64,000 nt of DNA from assembly GCA_947497065.1 (NCBI GenBank), contig CANMEQ010000001.1, positions 124,001 to 188,000 of the forward strand, given 5' to 3'. This document shows, piece by piece, positions 1 through 8,120 of this stretch. Under the pieces are notes generated by a model, which had not been told where the DNA came from, did not search any database, and saw nothing but the letters and a program-made list of their open reading frames with translations. Position numbers and translations under genes: made by a program. The stretch's first letter is position 1, and each line of letters opens with the position of its first letter. The DNA comes from an uncultured Paracoccaceae bacterium. GTDB taxonomy: Bacteria; Pseudomonadota; Alphaproteobacteria; Rhodobacterales; Rhodobacteraceae.

Positions 1-2
1 AC

Positions 3-1154
3 ATGGTGAAATCTTTGCCACGGGGGCGGGTGGATTTCATTTTGCCAGACGGGCGGACCTTTCGCGCGGATATGGCCGAGCCGGGCTATGTGGCGGTTGT
101 GGAGGTTCACAACGTTGATTTGTTCGCGCGGTTGGTGCGCGAGGGGGATCTGGGGTTTTCTGAAGCCTATATGGATGGCTGGTGGTCGACGCCGGATTTG
201 ATGGCCTTTATGGATCTGGTCAGCGATGAGGCGGATGATGTTTACGACGGATTTCCGGGGCAAGCTTTGGTGCGGGCCTATGAGAAAATGCGGTTTTGGA
301 TGCAGAGCAATTCAAAGCGGCAGGCGCGCAAAAACATCAGTTATCACTACGATTTGGGCAATGATTTTTACGGTCTGTGGCTCGATAAATCGATGACATA
401 TTCGTCGGCCAAATATGAGACGGGCCAAGAGGATTTGGAAAAGGCGCAGCAGCAAAAATATGCGTCGATGGTTGATGAGATGGGCGTGAAAGCGGGCGAT
501 CATGTGCTGGAGATCGGCTGTGGTTGGGGCGGATTTGCGGAATATGCCGCAAAGGAACGTGGGCTGCGCGTGACGTGCCTGACGATCAGTGAAGAGCAGT
601 TCAAGTATGCTGTGGACCGCATTGAAAAAGCAGGGCTTTCTGATTTGGTTGAGTTTAAATTGCAAGACTACCGCGACGAGACGGGCCAGTATGACGGGAT
701 CGCAAGCATTGAGATGTTCGAGGCTGTGGGCGAGAAATACTGGCCGGTGTATTTTGAAACTGTGCGTGAGCGGCTCAAGCCCGGTGCGCGGGGCACGTTT
801 CAGATCATTCTGGTGCAGGATGAGCGTTGGGAGGTCTACAAACGGGGCGTGGATTTCATTCAGAAATACATTTTCCCCGGTGGCATGTTGCCTGCGCCTG
901 CGATTTTGCGAGAGCAGATCCGCAATGCTGGGCTGGAGGTGACGCAATCGGTGGAATTTGGGCAAAGCTACAGCGAAACGTTGCGCCGCTGGTATGAGAC
1001 CTTCAACGACAGATGGGACGAGATTGCCCAGATGGGATTTGATGACCGGTTCAAACGGATGTGGAATTTTTATCTGACATCTTGCGCGGGCGCGTTTCGC
1101 GGGGGTATTTGCGACGTGACACAAATTACGGTGACCCGCCCAAATCAGCCCTAA
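3..1154 (+). CDS. cfa: Cyclopropane-fatty-acyl-phospholipid synthase, 5' end probably cut by window
   Basis: SAM-dependent enzyme that adds a methylene group across the double bond of unsaturated fatty acids in membrane phospholipids. The SAM-binding motif VLEIGCGWGGFAEYA is seen near residues 165-180, preceded by the family stretch ISYHYDLGNDFYGLWLDKSMTY and followed by EMFEAVGEKYW. The visible reading frame gives 383 residues. The family is usually slightly longer at the N-terminus, and the first visible ATG lies two bases from the window edge, so the true start is probably upstream. It lies 55 bases before trgA on the same strand. Family assignment is secure; whether it makes cyclopropane or another modification is inferred. 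Confidence 0.9.
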   Translation: MVKSLPRGRVDFILPDGRTFRADMAEPGYVAVVEVHNVDLFARLVREGDLGFSEAYMDGWWSTPDLMAFMDLVSDEADDVYDGFPGQALVRAYEKMRFWMQSNSKRQARKNISYHYDLGNDFYGLWLDKSMTYSSAKYETGQEDLEKAQQQKYASMVDEMGVKAGDHVLEIGCGWGGFAEYAAKERGLRVTCLTISEEQFKYAVDRIEKAGLSDLVEFKLQDYRDETGQYDGIASIEMFEAVGEKYWPVYFETVRERLKPGARGTFQIILVQDERWEVYKRGVDFIQKYIFPGGMLPAPAILREQIRNAGLEVTQSVEFGQSYSETLRRWYETFNDRWDEIAQMGFDDRFKRMWNFYLTSCAGAFRGGICDVTQITVTRPNQP

Positions 1155-1209
1155 AAAGGCCATAAGGCCATGGCACATGCGGCATCGAATGCATTGAGGA
1201 GCAAGAGCG

Positions 1210-1650
1210 ATGCCGACATTTGGACGATTGGTTGCGGCTGTATTTTACGGCGCATTGGCGTGGTACACGACGTTGTTGATTATTCCATTGTTTCCCGAAG
1301 AGACCAATTTGGGCTATTTTCAAGAGGTGAACACGGTGTTTGGCCTTGTCGCGGGGTGGAAAGTTGCCGGTCCGCGTGCGGGCACGGGCTATGTGGCGTC
1401 GTTGAGCTATGGGTTGACGGCGCTGATCGCGATGGTTGTCATGGCGTTGTTTTTTAATTCGTTTTTCGTGATGATCGAATTTTCCATGCGCGGTCGGTAC
1501 AAGGGCGCGGGTGAAGGTGTGACCCACGTGTTTGAATTGTTTGTGGAACATGGGATGTTGATGTCGACGCCCGAGGTGCTGGGCACTTTGTTGATTGGCG
1601 GCTTTGCCGGTGGTCTTGTGACGGAATTCTTTGGACGCAGGTATAGCTGA
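1210..1650 (+). CDS. trgA: TrgA-family membrane protein (tellurite resistance)
   Basis: A 146-residue integral membrane protein with about four hydrophobic segments (roughly residues 5-25, 35-50, 65-95 and 118-138). It matches the TrgA type by its N-terminus MPTFGRLVAAVFYGALAW, its size and above all its context. In Rhodobacter sphaeroides, trgA and trgB form a locus contributing to high-level tellurite resistance, close to cysK, and the same order trgA-trgB-cysK is seen here. The stop codon overlaps the trgB start by one base (TGATG), so the two are translationally coupled. The biochemical function of TrgA is not established; the role here is inferred from the family and neighbours. Confidence 0.8.
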   Translation: MPTFGRLVAAVFYGALAWYTTLLIIPLFPEETNLGYFQEVNTVFGLVAGWKVAGPRAGTGYVASLSYGLTALIAMVVMALFFNSFFVMIEFSMRGRYKGAGEGVTHVFELFVEHGMLMSTPEVLGTLLIGGFAGGLVTEFFGRRYS

Positions 1651-2768
1651 TGGATTTGTTTTTGTTCGGAACGCTGCTGCATCTGCCATTGCTGGAGCAG
1701 GTGAGCGGTGATGTGGATGTGGGGCAAAAGATCGCGCCTGCGACGCGGGCGGGATATCGTGTGAGCCGTGTTGAGGGGCATGTGTTCCCGATGATGCACC
1801 CATCGCCGGACAGCACAGCGCATGGCGTGATCGTCACGGGGCTTGATGCGCAGGCGTTGGCGCGATTGGATTATTATGAAAAGGCGTTTGGGTATGACCG
1901 TGTGGCGTTCACGGTTTTAGATGCCAATGAAGACCCGCGTGAGGTGACGGCCTATGTGCCTGAGGCGGGGCGGTGGTCGGCGGCGGAACCGTGGGATTTT
2001 GAAGCTTGGGCGGAGAAATTTGGGCCGGTGACCACGCTGACGGCGCAAGAGGCGCTGGCGGATATGGAGGGCACCTCTGCCGCGGAGATGGGCGCCAAGT
2101 ATCCGCAGATAATGACCCGTGCCGCGTCGCGTTTGCGCGCGCAGCAGGTGCCCCCACGTGCGGGATTGAACCGCACAGACGTGTCGCTGATCGGCGCGCG
2201 CAAGGCCCATGACGGGTTTTTCACGGTCGAAGCGCTGGATTTGACGTTCAAACAGTTTGACGGTGCGATCAGTGCGCCGATCAATCGTGAAGTATTTGTG
2301 GGCGTCGATTGTGCGATTGTTTTGCCCTACGATCCCGTGCGGGACCGCGTTTTGCTGGTGGAGCAGTTTCGGCCCGGGGCCTATGTGCGCGGGGATGCGA
2401 ACCCGTGGACCGTTGAGCCTGTTGCAGGGCGGATTGACCCCGGTGAGACGCCGGAAGACGCTGCACGGCGCGAGGCGTTTGAGGAGGCGGGTGTGCGGTT
2501 GCAAGATTTGCATTTGGTGTCAGAGGTTTATCCAAGCCCCGGTACAACATCCGAGTATTTCTTTATCTATGTGGGCCTGTGTGATTTGCCCGATGATACT
2601 GAGGGTGTGGGGGGATTGGTGTCTGAGGCGGAAGATATCCGGTCGCAGGTTTTGGACTGGGCCACGTTTGACCGCAGCCTAACGGCGGGGGATGTTCGGC
2701 TGTTGCCCTTGCTGGCGGCGGGGCATTGGCTGGCTCGAAACAGGGACAGATTGCGCGCTGCCGCTTGA
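1650..2768 (+). CDS. trgB: TrgB-type NUDIX hydrolase with N-terminal gamma-glutamylcyclotransferase-like domain
   Basis: A 372-residue fusion. Residues 1-100 resemble the AIG2/gamma-glutamylcyclotransferase-like fold (LFLFGTLLHLPLL at the start, a DYYEKAFGYDR stretch). Residues 190-360 form a NUDIX hydrolase of the ADP-ribose pyrophosphatase type, with a complete Nudix box (GRIDPGE, then REAFEEAGV) around residues 258-280. Expected activity is hydrolysis of a nucleoside diphosphate derivative such as ADP-ribose in the cytoplasm; the substrate cannot be read from sequence. It starts inside the trgA stop codon and is followed after 54 bases by cysK. The known R. sphaeroides TrgB has this place in the tellurite locus. 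Confidence 0.85.
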   Translation: MDLFLFGTLLHLPLLEQVSGDVDVGQKIAPATRAGYRVSRVEGHVFPMMHPSPDSTAHGVIVTGLDAQALARLDYYEKAFGYDRVAFTVLDANEDPREVTAYVPEAGRWSAAEPWDFEAWAEKFGPVTTLTAQEALADMEGTSAAEMGAKYPQIMTRAASRLRAQQVPPRAGLNRTDVSLIGARKAHDGFFTVEALDLTFKQFDGAISAPINREVFVGVDCAIVLPYDPVRDRVLLVEQFRPGAYVRGDANPWTVEPVAGRIDPGETPEDAARREAFEEAGVRLQDLHLVSEVYPSPGTTSEYFFIYVGLCDLPDDTEGVGGLVSEAEDIRSQVLDWATFDRSLTAGDVRLLPLLAAGHWLARNRDRLRAAA

Positions 2769-2822
2769 AGCGGGCTGGCAGACCTCATACACCTGTTGGT
2801 GAATTGTGAAAGGCCGCCCACT

Positions 2823-3860
2823 ATGACCATCCGAACCGATTTGTCCGATGTTATCGGCAACACGCCATTGATCCGCTTGAATGCCGCGTCTGACGCGACC
2901 GGATGCGAGATTTTGGGCAAGGCTGAATTCATGAACCCGGGCCAGTCGGTCAAGGACCGGCCCGCGCTCTACATCATTCGCGATGCGGTCGAGAAGGGCC
3001 TGTTGAAACCGGGTGGGACGATTGTTGAGGGCACGGCCGGGAACACAGGGATTGGGCTGGCTTTGGTCGGGTCGTCCATGGGATTCAAGACGGTGATCGT
3101 GATCCCCGAGACGCAGAGCGAAGAAAAGAAAGAGATGTTGCGGTTGGCGGGGGCTGAGCTGGTGCAAGTTCCAGCGGCGCCTTACCGGAACCCGAACAAT
3201 TTTGTGCGCTATTCGGAGCGTTTGGCGAAGGAAATGGCGCGCACCACGAATGAGGGTGTGATTTGGGCCAACCAGTTCGACAACATTGCCAATAAACAGG
3301 CGCATGTTGAGACAACGGGCCCTGAGATTTGGGAGCAGACCGGCGGTAAGGTCGACGGGTTTATCTGTGCTGTCGGTTCTGGCGGGACGTTGGCAGGTGT
3401 GGCCGAGGCGTTGCAGCCCAAGGGCGTGAAGATTGGTTTGGCGGATCCTGATGGGGCGGCCTTGTATAATTATTACACCAAGGGCGAGCTGACGATGACC
3501 GAAGGCGGGTCGATCAACGAGGGGATCGGTCAGGTGCGGATCACCGAGAACCTGAAAAACCTGAAGCCGGATTATGCCTATAACATTCACGACAGCGAAG
3601 CGTTGCCGGTGGTGTTTGATCTGCTGCAAAACGAGGGGCTGTGTTTGGGCGGATCATCTGGGGTGAATATTGCCGGTGCTATGCGCATGGCCCGCGAGAT
3701 GGGGCCGGGGCACACGATTGTGACGATCTTGTGCGATTTCGGCACGCGGTATCAGTCCAAGTTGTATAACCCAGCGTTCCTGCGTGAAAAGGGGCTGCCT
3801 GTGCCTGCATGGCTTGAGGCAGAACCACGGGCCATTCCTTCGGTGATGGAAGACGAATGA
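2823..3860 (+). CDS. cysK: Cysteine synthase A (O-acetylserine sulfhydrylase)
   Basis: PLP enzyme making L-cysteine from O-acetylserine and sulfide in the cytoplasm. Visible signatures are IGNTPLIRLNAASD at the N-terminus, the PLP-lysine context NPGQSVKDRPA, a substrate loop GTAGNTGIG (alanine where many homologues have serine), and the phosphate-binding segment VGSGGTLAG. The ATG at 2823 is chosen because MTIRTDLSDVIGNTP is the typical start; an upstream in-frame GTG would add nine unlikely residues. The product has 345 residues, slightly longer than E. coli CysK. Its 3' end overlaps the next gene by four bases. In Rhodobacter, cysK is linked to tellurite resistance, probably through thiol supply. 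Confidence 0.93.
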   Translation: MTIRTDLSDVIGNTPLIRLNAASDATGCEILGKAEFMNPGQSVKDRPALYIIRDAVEKGLLKPGGTIVEGTAGNTGIGLALVGSSMGFKTVIVIPETQSEEKKEMLRLAGAELVQVPAAPYRNPNNFVRYSERLAKEMARTTNEGVIWANQFDNIANKQAHVETTGPEIWEQTGGKVDGFICAVGSGGTLAGVAEALQPKGVKIGLADPDGAALYNYYTKGELTMTEGGSINEGIGQVRITENLKNLKPDYAYNIHDSEALPVVFDLLQNEGLCLGGSSGVNIAGAMRMAREMGPGHTIVTILCDFGTRYQSKLYNPAFLREKGLPVPAWLEAEPRAIPSVMEDE

Positions 3861-6292
3861 TCCGACAGTTTGCATGTTGGGTTTTGGTGGCGGCCCTGTG
3901 GGGCGGCTATCCCGCTGCGGCGCAAGAGCTGACCGAGACGGATACGCAAGCGGACGCCACCACCAGTGAGCAGGCCGATCCCGGTGCGATGGATATCACG
4001 CCGGAGCTGACAGAAGCAGCGGAAGCTTTGCCGGCGGTTTTTGCCGATCAAGACACATGGGACAGTTTTGCGGAACGTGCCGGAGAGGCTGTCGCGCAGG
4101 GGCGGGTGTCCAATGGGGTGTTGGCGGAGCTGCGGTCTGAACTGGCGCAATGGCGCGATACGTTTTTGGACCGTGAAGACACCAACAGTGGCCGCGTGCA
4201 AACGGTGCGCGAGCAGATTGCCGCCCTAGGGGATGCGCCTGAGACGGGCGAGGAAGACCCACGGGTCGCGCTGCGCCGTGCGGAGCTGACGACATTGTTG
4301 CAAGAGCTGCAGGCGCCCGGAAAGCTTGCGGCGGAGGCCTACACGCAAGCCAATGGATTAATTGGTGAGATCGACAGTCTGGTGCGAGAGCGGCAGGCGG
4401 ACAGTTTGACAGAACGCAGCCTGTCGCCCTTGCGGCCATCTGGGTGGACGGAAACCTATGATGCGTTGTCCGGTGCTGTCCGGTCGAACCGCGTGGAAAT
4501 TCAAACGCAGATATCAAACCCGAGCCGGTGGTCCGAATTTGTTGACCGGCTGCCCGCCATCATTGCGCTGATCGCTGTTGCATTGGTTTTGGTGCTGCGG
4601 GGCAGGACATGGTTTGGGGCGTTTTCAGGCGTGTTGGAGGCGCATACGCGGCGCGGCCAAGGGGTGGTTCGGTTTGTCTTGTCGTTGGGACAGATCATCA
4701 TTCCGCTGATTGGTATCGTGGCGTTGAGCAATGCGTTGGAGCTGACAAGTCTTTTGGGACGGCGCAGCACAGAGGTTGTGGAAAGCCTGCCTGCGTTGGC
4801 GCTGTTTCCGATTTTGGCGCATTGGTTGGCGGGGCTGCTGTTGCCGAAAACCAGCGCGGGGGCGGATACGCATCCGTTGGAATTGCCGCCGGAGCAATCT
4901 GCCCGTGGGCATCGTCGGTTCATTATTTTGGGCTATGCGTTGATGGCTTTTGGCTGTGTTGGCGTGTTTGCGGGGGCCAACAGCCTCGATCCCGTGCCAA
5001 CTGCGGTTTTGAAGTTCCCGTTTGGCGCTGTGATGGCGTGGACGTTGTACTGGATGGGGCGCAAGCTGCGCCACAAGGACAGCGGCGCGGATGAGGATGC
5101 GCAGCGGTCGTTCCGCCAAACCATACGCGGTTTGGTCAGCAGCGGCATCATGTTGGCCGCTGTGGCGGGGCTGATCTTCGCAGCATTGGGGTATGCGACC
5201 GCGTTTGAGGCGATCACCTATCCGGCGGCCACGTCGCTTTATGTTTTGGGGATTTTGTATCTGCTGCAGCAATTGTCGGTTGATGGCTACACGTTGCTGT
5301 CCAAATCGGACAATGCCGCGCAGGATGCGTTGATCCCTGTGTTGATCGGGGCCGCCTTGGTGTTTGTTGCGGTTCCGATTTTGGCTCTGATCTGGGGCGC
5401 ACAGGTGACGGATATCACCGAGCTTTGGGCGCGGTTCCGTGAAGGGTTCTCGATCGGGACAACGCAGATTTCGCCCACATCGTTTTTGATGTTCGCAGTT
5501 ATTTTCGTGATTGGTTTTACGGTCACGCGGTTGTTGCAAGCAGCCCTAAGGTCGACGATTTTGCCACGGACGGGGCTGGATATTGGCGGGCAGAACGCCA
5601 TCGTCGCGGGCATGGGCTATGTGGGTGTGTTTCTGGCCGCGCTGATTGCGATCACGACGGCGGGGATTGACCTGAGCGGTTTGGCGATTGTCGCCGGTGC
5701 GCTGTCGGTCGGGATCGGGTTTGGGTTGCAAAACATCGTCAGCAATTTTGTTGCGGGGATCATTTTGTTGATTGAACGTCCGATCAGCGAAGGAGACTGG
5801 ATCGAGGTTGGCGGCCAGATGGGCTATGTGCGCGATATTTCGGTGCGCTCGACCCGGATCGAGACGTTTGACCGCACGGATGTGATTGTGCCCAACGCCG
5901 ATTTGGTCAGCGGGCAGGTGACAAACTGGACCCGTGGCAACAATGTGGGCCGCGTGATTGTGCCTGTGGGCGTGGCCTATGGCACGGACACAGATCGCGT
6001 TGCCGCGATTTTGCAGCAGATCGCGGAAGATCATCCGATGGTTCTGCTGAACCCGCCGCCAGGGGTGATTTTCCAAGGGTTTGGTGCTGATAGTCTTGAT
6101 TTCGAAATCCGCGCGATTTTACGCGATGTGAACCGGGTTTTGGCGGTGAAATCTGATTTGAACCACGCCATTGCCAAACGGTTTGTGGAAGAAGGCATCG
6201 AAATTCCGTTCGCACAACGGGATTTGTGGTTAAGAAACCCGGAAACGCTCAACTTCAATGGGTCACCAGCATCTGAGGAGCCTGACACATGA
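3857..6292 (+). CDS. Large mechanosensitive channel of the MscS superfamily with DUF3772-type periplasmic domain
   Basis: An 811-residue inner-membrane channel expected to release solutes under hypo-osmotic stress. A signal peptide (MIRQFACWVLVAALW, cleavage near AAAQ) is followed by about 200 soluble, Glu/Gln-rich residues that would lie in the periplasm. Several transmembrane helices follow (from about residue 230 to 620), then the MscS core with the pore-helix run GLAIVAGALSVGIGFGLQNIVSNFVAG and the beta-domain motif RPISEGDWIEVGG. Plain MscS has about 280 residues, so this is a KefA/MscK-like long form. The start codon overlaps the cysK stop (ATGA) and its own stop overlaps alaX, implying one operon. 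The gating stimulus is inferred from the family. Confidence 0.88.
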   Translation: MIRQFACWVLVAALWGGYPAAAQELTETDTQADATTSEQADPGAMDITPELTEAAEALPAVFADQDTWDSFAERAGEAVAQGRVSNGVLAELRSELAQWRDTFLDREDTNSGRVQTVREQIAALGDAPETGEEDPRVALRRAELTTLLQELQAPGKLAAEAYTQANGLIGEIDSLVRERQADSLTERSLSPLRPSGWTETYDALSGAVRSNRVEIQTQISNPSRWSEFVDRLPAIIALIAVALVLVLRGRTWFGAFSGVLEAHTRRGQGVVRFVLSLGQIIIPLIGIVALSNALELTSLLGRRSTEVVESLPALALFPILAHWLAGLLLPKTSAGADTHPLELPPEQSARGHRRFIILGYALMAFGCVGVFAGANSLDPVPTAVLKFPFGAVMAWTLYWMGRKLRHKDSGADEDAQRSFRQTIRGLVSSGIMLAAVAGLIFAALGYATAFEAITYPAATSLYVLGILYLLQQLSVDGYTLLSKSDNAAQDALIPVLIGAALVFVAVPILALIWGAQVTDITELWARFREGFSIGTTQISPTSFLMFAVIFVIGFTVTRLLQAALRSTILPRTGLDIGGQNAIVAGMGYVGVFLAALIAITTAGIDLSGLAIVAGALSVGIGFGLQNIVSNFVAGIILLIERPISEGDWIEVGGQMGYVRDISVRSTRIETFDRTDVIVPNADLVSGQVTNWTRGNNVGRVIVPVGVAYGTDTDRVAAILQQIAEDHPMVLLNPPPGVIFQGFGADSLDFEIRAILRDVNRVLAVKSDLNHAIAKRFVEEGIEIPFAQRDLWLRNPETLNFNGSPASEEPDT

Positions 6293-7008
6293 CCAAACCG
6301 TTGTTTCTTGAGGATGCCTATGTGCGGGACGCGCAGGCCGAGGTGTTTGCGGTGACCGATGAGGGTGGGATCATCCTGAACGAGACGATTTTCTATGCCA
6401 CCAGTGGGGGGCAGCCCGGGGACAGTGGCACGTTGACGTGGCAAGGTGGGACCATTGCGATTGCGACGACGGTCAAAGGGGAGGGCGGATCGATTATTTT
6501 GGTGCCCGCCGAGCCCAGTGCCTTGCCGCCTGTTGGGGCCCATGTGACGCAAGAGTTGAATTGGGAACGCCGGCACCGGCATATGCGGGTTCACACGGCG
6601 TTGCATTTGCTGTCGGTTGTGATCCCACTGCCGGTGACGGGCGGGTCAATTGGCACCGAAAAGGGCCGTTTGGATTTTGATATGCCGGAAGCGCCCAAGG
6701 ACAAGGAGACCCTGGAGGCCACATTGAACCGGCTGATCGACTGTGATTTTGCCATCACCAGCGAATGGATTTCGGAGGAGGCGCTGGCGGCGAACCCGAG
6801 TTTGGTGAAAACCATGTCCGTGGCGCCGCCCAAGGGGGCCGGGCGCGTGCGGTTGGTGCGGATCGGCGAGGGGGAGAACACCGCGGATTTGCAGCCCTGT
6901 GGTGGCACGCATGTTCGGTTTACCTCTGAGATTGGGCCGGTGCGACTGGGCAAGGTTGAAAAGAAGGGCAAGCAAAACCGCCGTGTTTACCTTCATTTAG
7001 ACACATGA
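6289..7008 (+). CDS. alaX: Stand-alone alanyl-tRNA editing protein AlaX
   Basis: A trans-editing enzyme that hydrolyses mischarged Ser-tRNA(Ala) (or Gly-tRNA(Ala)). The 239 residues correspond to the editing half of alanyl-tRNA synthetase: YATSGGQPGDSGT near residue 30, the zinc ligands in HTALH near residue 100, and CGGTH near residue 200. All four metal ligands appear intact. No aminoacylation domain is present. The true alaS lies elsewhere in this window at 29312. The gene overlaps its neighbours on both sides by four bases (ATGA), so it is part of the trg-cysK operon; why an editing factor is tied to this operon is not evident, though oxidative stress could raise mischarging. Confidence 0.9.
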   Translation: MTKPLFLEDAYVRDAQAEVFAVTDEGGIILNETIFYATSGGQPGDSGTLTWQGGTIAIATTVKGEGGSIILVPAEPSALPPVGAHVTQELNWERRHRHMRVHTALHLLSVVIPLPVTGGSIGTEKGRLDFDMPEAPKDKETLEATLNRLIDCDFAITSEWISEEALAANPSLVKTMSVAPPKGAGRVRLVRIGEGENTADLQPCGGTHVRFTSEIGPVRLGKVEKKGKQNRRVYLHLDT

Positions 7009-7370
7009 GTTTTGCGCTGGCGGCCCGTATCCTTGCGGTGGTCTGCGGTGTGTTGTTTGTGCTTTTAGCGGTGTTTCCTGCGCTGTACGCGCCGACCTAT
7101 GGGGTGGCTGCTGGCGAAGGGGTGCAATTCATGACGCGCCGCGCATCGCCGTTGTTTGCGGGGTTTGCGATTGTTCTTTGGGCCGCCGCGGCTGCGCCAC
7201 GCAGTGGGTTGCGAGATGCGGTTGCGTTAGCGGTCGCGGTGTTTTTCATAGCCGTGGCCGTCACAGGTATTTTGGCGTTTTTGCAAGGCGTTGCTGCGCC
7301 TACAATTCTGGTGGCCGCCGCGTTTGAGTGTTTGGCGGGCTGTGTTTTGTGGGCTGTGCGGAAAAACTGA
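7005..7370 (+). CDS. Small four-helix membrane protein, unknown function
   Basis: A 121-residue, strongly hydrophobic protein with about four predicted transmembrane helices (residues 5-25, 45-65, 70-90 and 95-115) and few charged residues. I do not recognise a characterised family; the size and layout are like DUF4345-type small membrane proteins, but that is a guess. Translation is coupled to alaX by an ATGA overlap, and it is the last gene of the operon before tRNA-Ser. Coding status is supported by the overlap, the start and the neighbours' spacing. Confidence 0.7.
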   Translation: MSFALAARILAVVCGVLFVLLAVFPALYAPTYGVAAGEGVQFMTRRASPLFAGFAIVLWAAAAAPRSGLRDAVALAVAVFFIAVAVTGILAFLQGVAAPTILVAAAFECLAGCVLWAVRKN

Positions 7371-7428
7371 CACAAACCGCAAAACGCCTCTTGCATCCCC
7401 CCCTGATTATTGGCTAAACGCCCCCCAC

Positions 7429-7518
7429 GGACAGGTGGCCGAGTGGTCGAAGGCGCACGCCTGGAAAGTGTGTAGGCGGGAGACCGTCTCCAGGGTTCGA
7501 ATCCCTGTCTGTCCGCCA
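7429..7518 (+). tRNA. tRNA-Ser (anticodon GGA)
   Basis: A 90-base type II tRNA with a complete cloverleaf. The acceptor pairs GGACAGG with TCTGTCC, the anticodon stem CACGC/GTGTG encloses loop CTGGAAA (anticodon GGA, reading UCC and UCU), a long variable arm (GGCGGGAGACCGTCTCC) marks serine, and the T arm is CAGGG-TTCGAAT-CCCTG. Discriminator G and CCA are encoded. The last 14 bases recur at 17670-17683, which makes this gene the likely attachment site of the downstream island. Confidence 0.97.
7505..7518 (+). repeat. Direct repeat copy 1 (putative attL): 3' end of tRNA-Ser
   Basis: The sequence CTGTCTGTCCGCCA forms the acceptor end of tRNA-Ser and is repeated exactly at 17670-17683 in the same orientation. 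Tyrosine recombinases commonly integrate at tRNA 3' ends, leaving an intact tRNA on one side and a duplicated end fragment on the other, which is the arrangement seen. Confidence 0.65.
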
Positions 7519-8120
7519 CTATTACTAATCTCCGCGCATTTCGCAGCAAGTTTCAGCCTAGACTTGCTGATTTTTGGTTTTTTCTCGTCATTGAAAATGT
7601 GGATCTTTTTGTAGGCCAACGCTTGTTGGAAAACCTGGTCCACACCCTCGCCAAAGGCCGGATATTTGACGACATGACCGGTCGATGAATCGCACCGGTG
7701 TTGGCAACTACAACCAAAACACACCTGCCGGTCATCTGGCCTATCTAGAAGCTTTTCTCTGAAGCCGCCGCCGTGCGGCAGTATCCGGCTCTACATTGAG
7801 ATGGAGGGGGGCAGGTGGTTCGAGCCTTCTGCCAACAGCAGGCTCGTGACGTGGTTGAAGAACGCGGACTTTGGTCATTCGCCACAGGTGTGGATGTGCA
7901 TTCTGAAGTGCGTGAAGCTCGTTTTCTGCCCAGAGGCTAGATCGTATTTTTTTGATGATCTTGAACGACACGTATCAAGTTTCTATACCTCTTCGAGGTG
8001 ACGAGACGACCGAAGCTTGCCTATTTTGTTAGGGGACAACGGGCGGGAACCGTACTAAAAGAAAGGCGGAATTGATCGCACTTTCGAAGTCACACAGCGT
8101 CCCTGGGCATTGCTTCAAAC
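7519..8120. other. Intergenic stretch without a convincing gene
   Basis: About 600 bases between tRNA-Ser and the RCC1-like gene. Short open frames exist on both strands (for example 7801-8001 plus and 7741-7971 minus) but none resembles a known protein or has a convincing ribosome binding site. A plus-strand frame running to about 7939 reads protein-like in its last 40 codons (QQQARDVVEERGLWSF) but holds an upstream stop, so it may be a gene remnant. This is where an integrase would be expected; none is visible. Confidence 0.5.

Noticed and set aside
7407-7724. Minus-strand 105-residue frame across tRNA-Ser ending with [18 protein letters not shown]
   Set aside because: This is the well-known spurious translation of the antisense of tRNA-Ser, not a protein.
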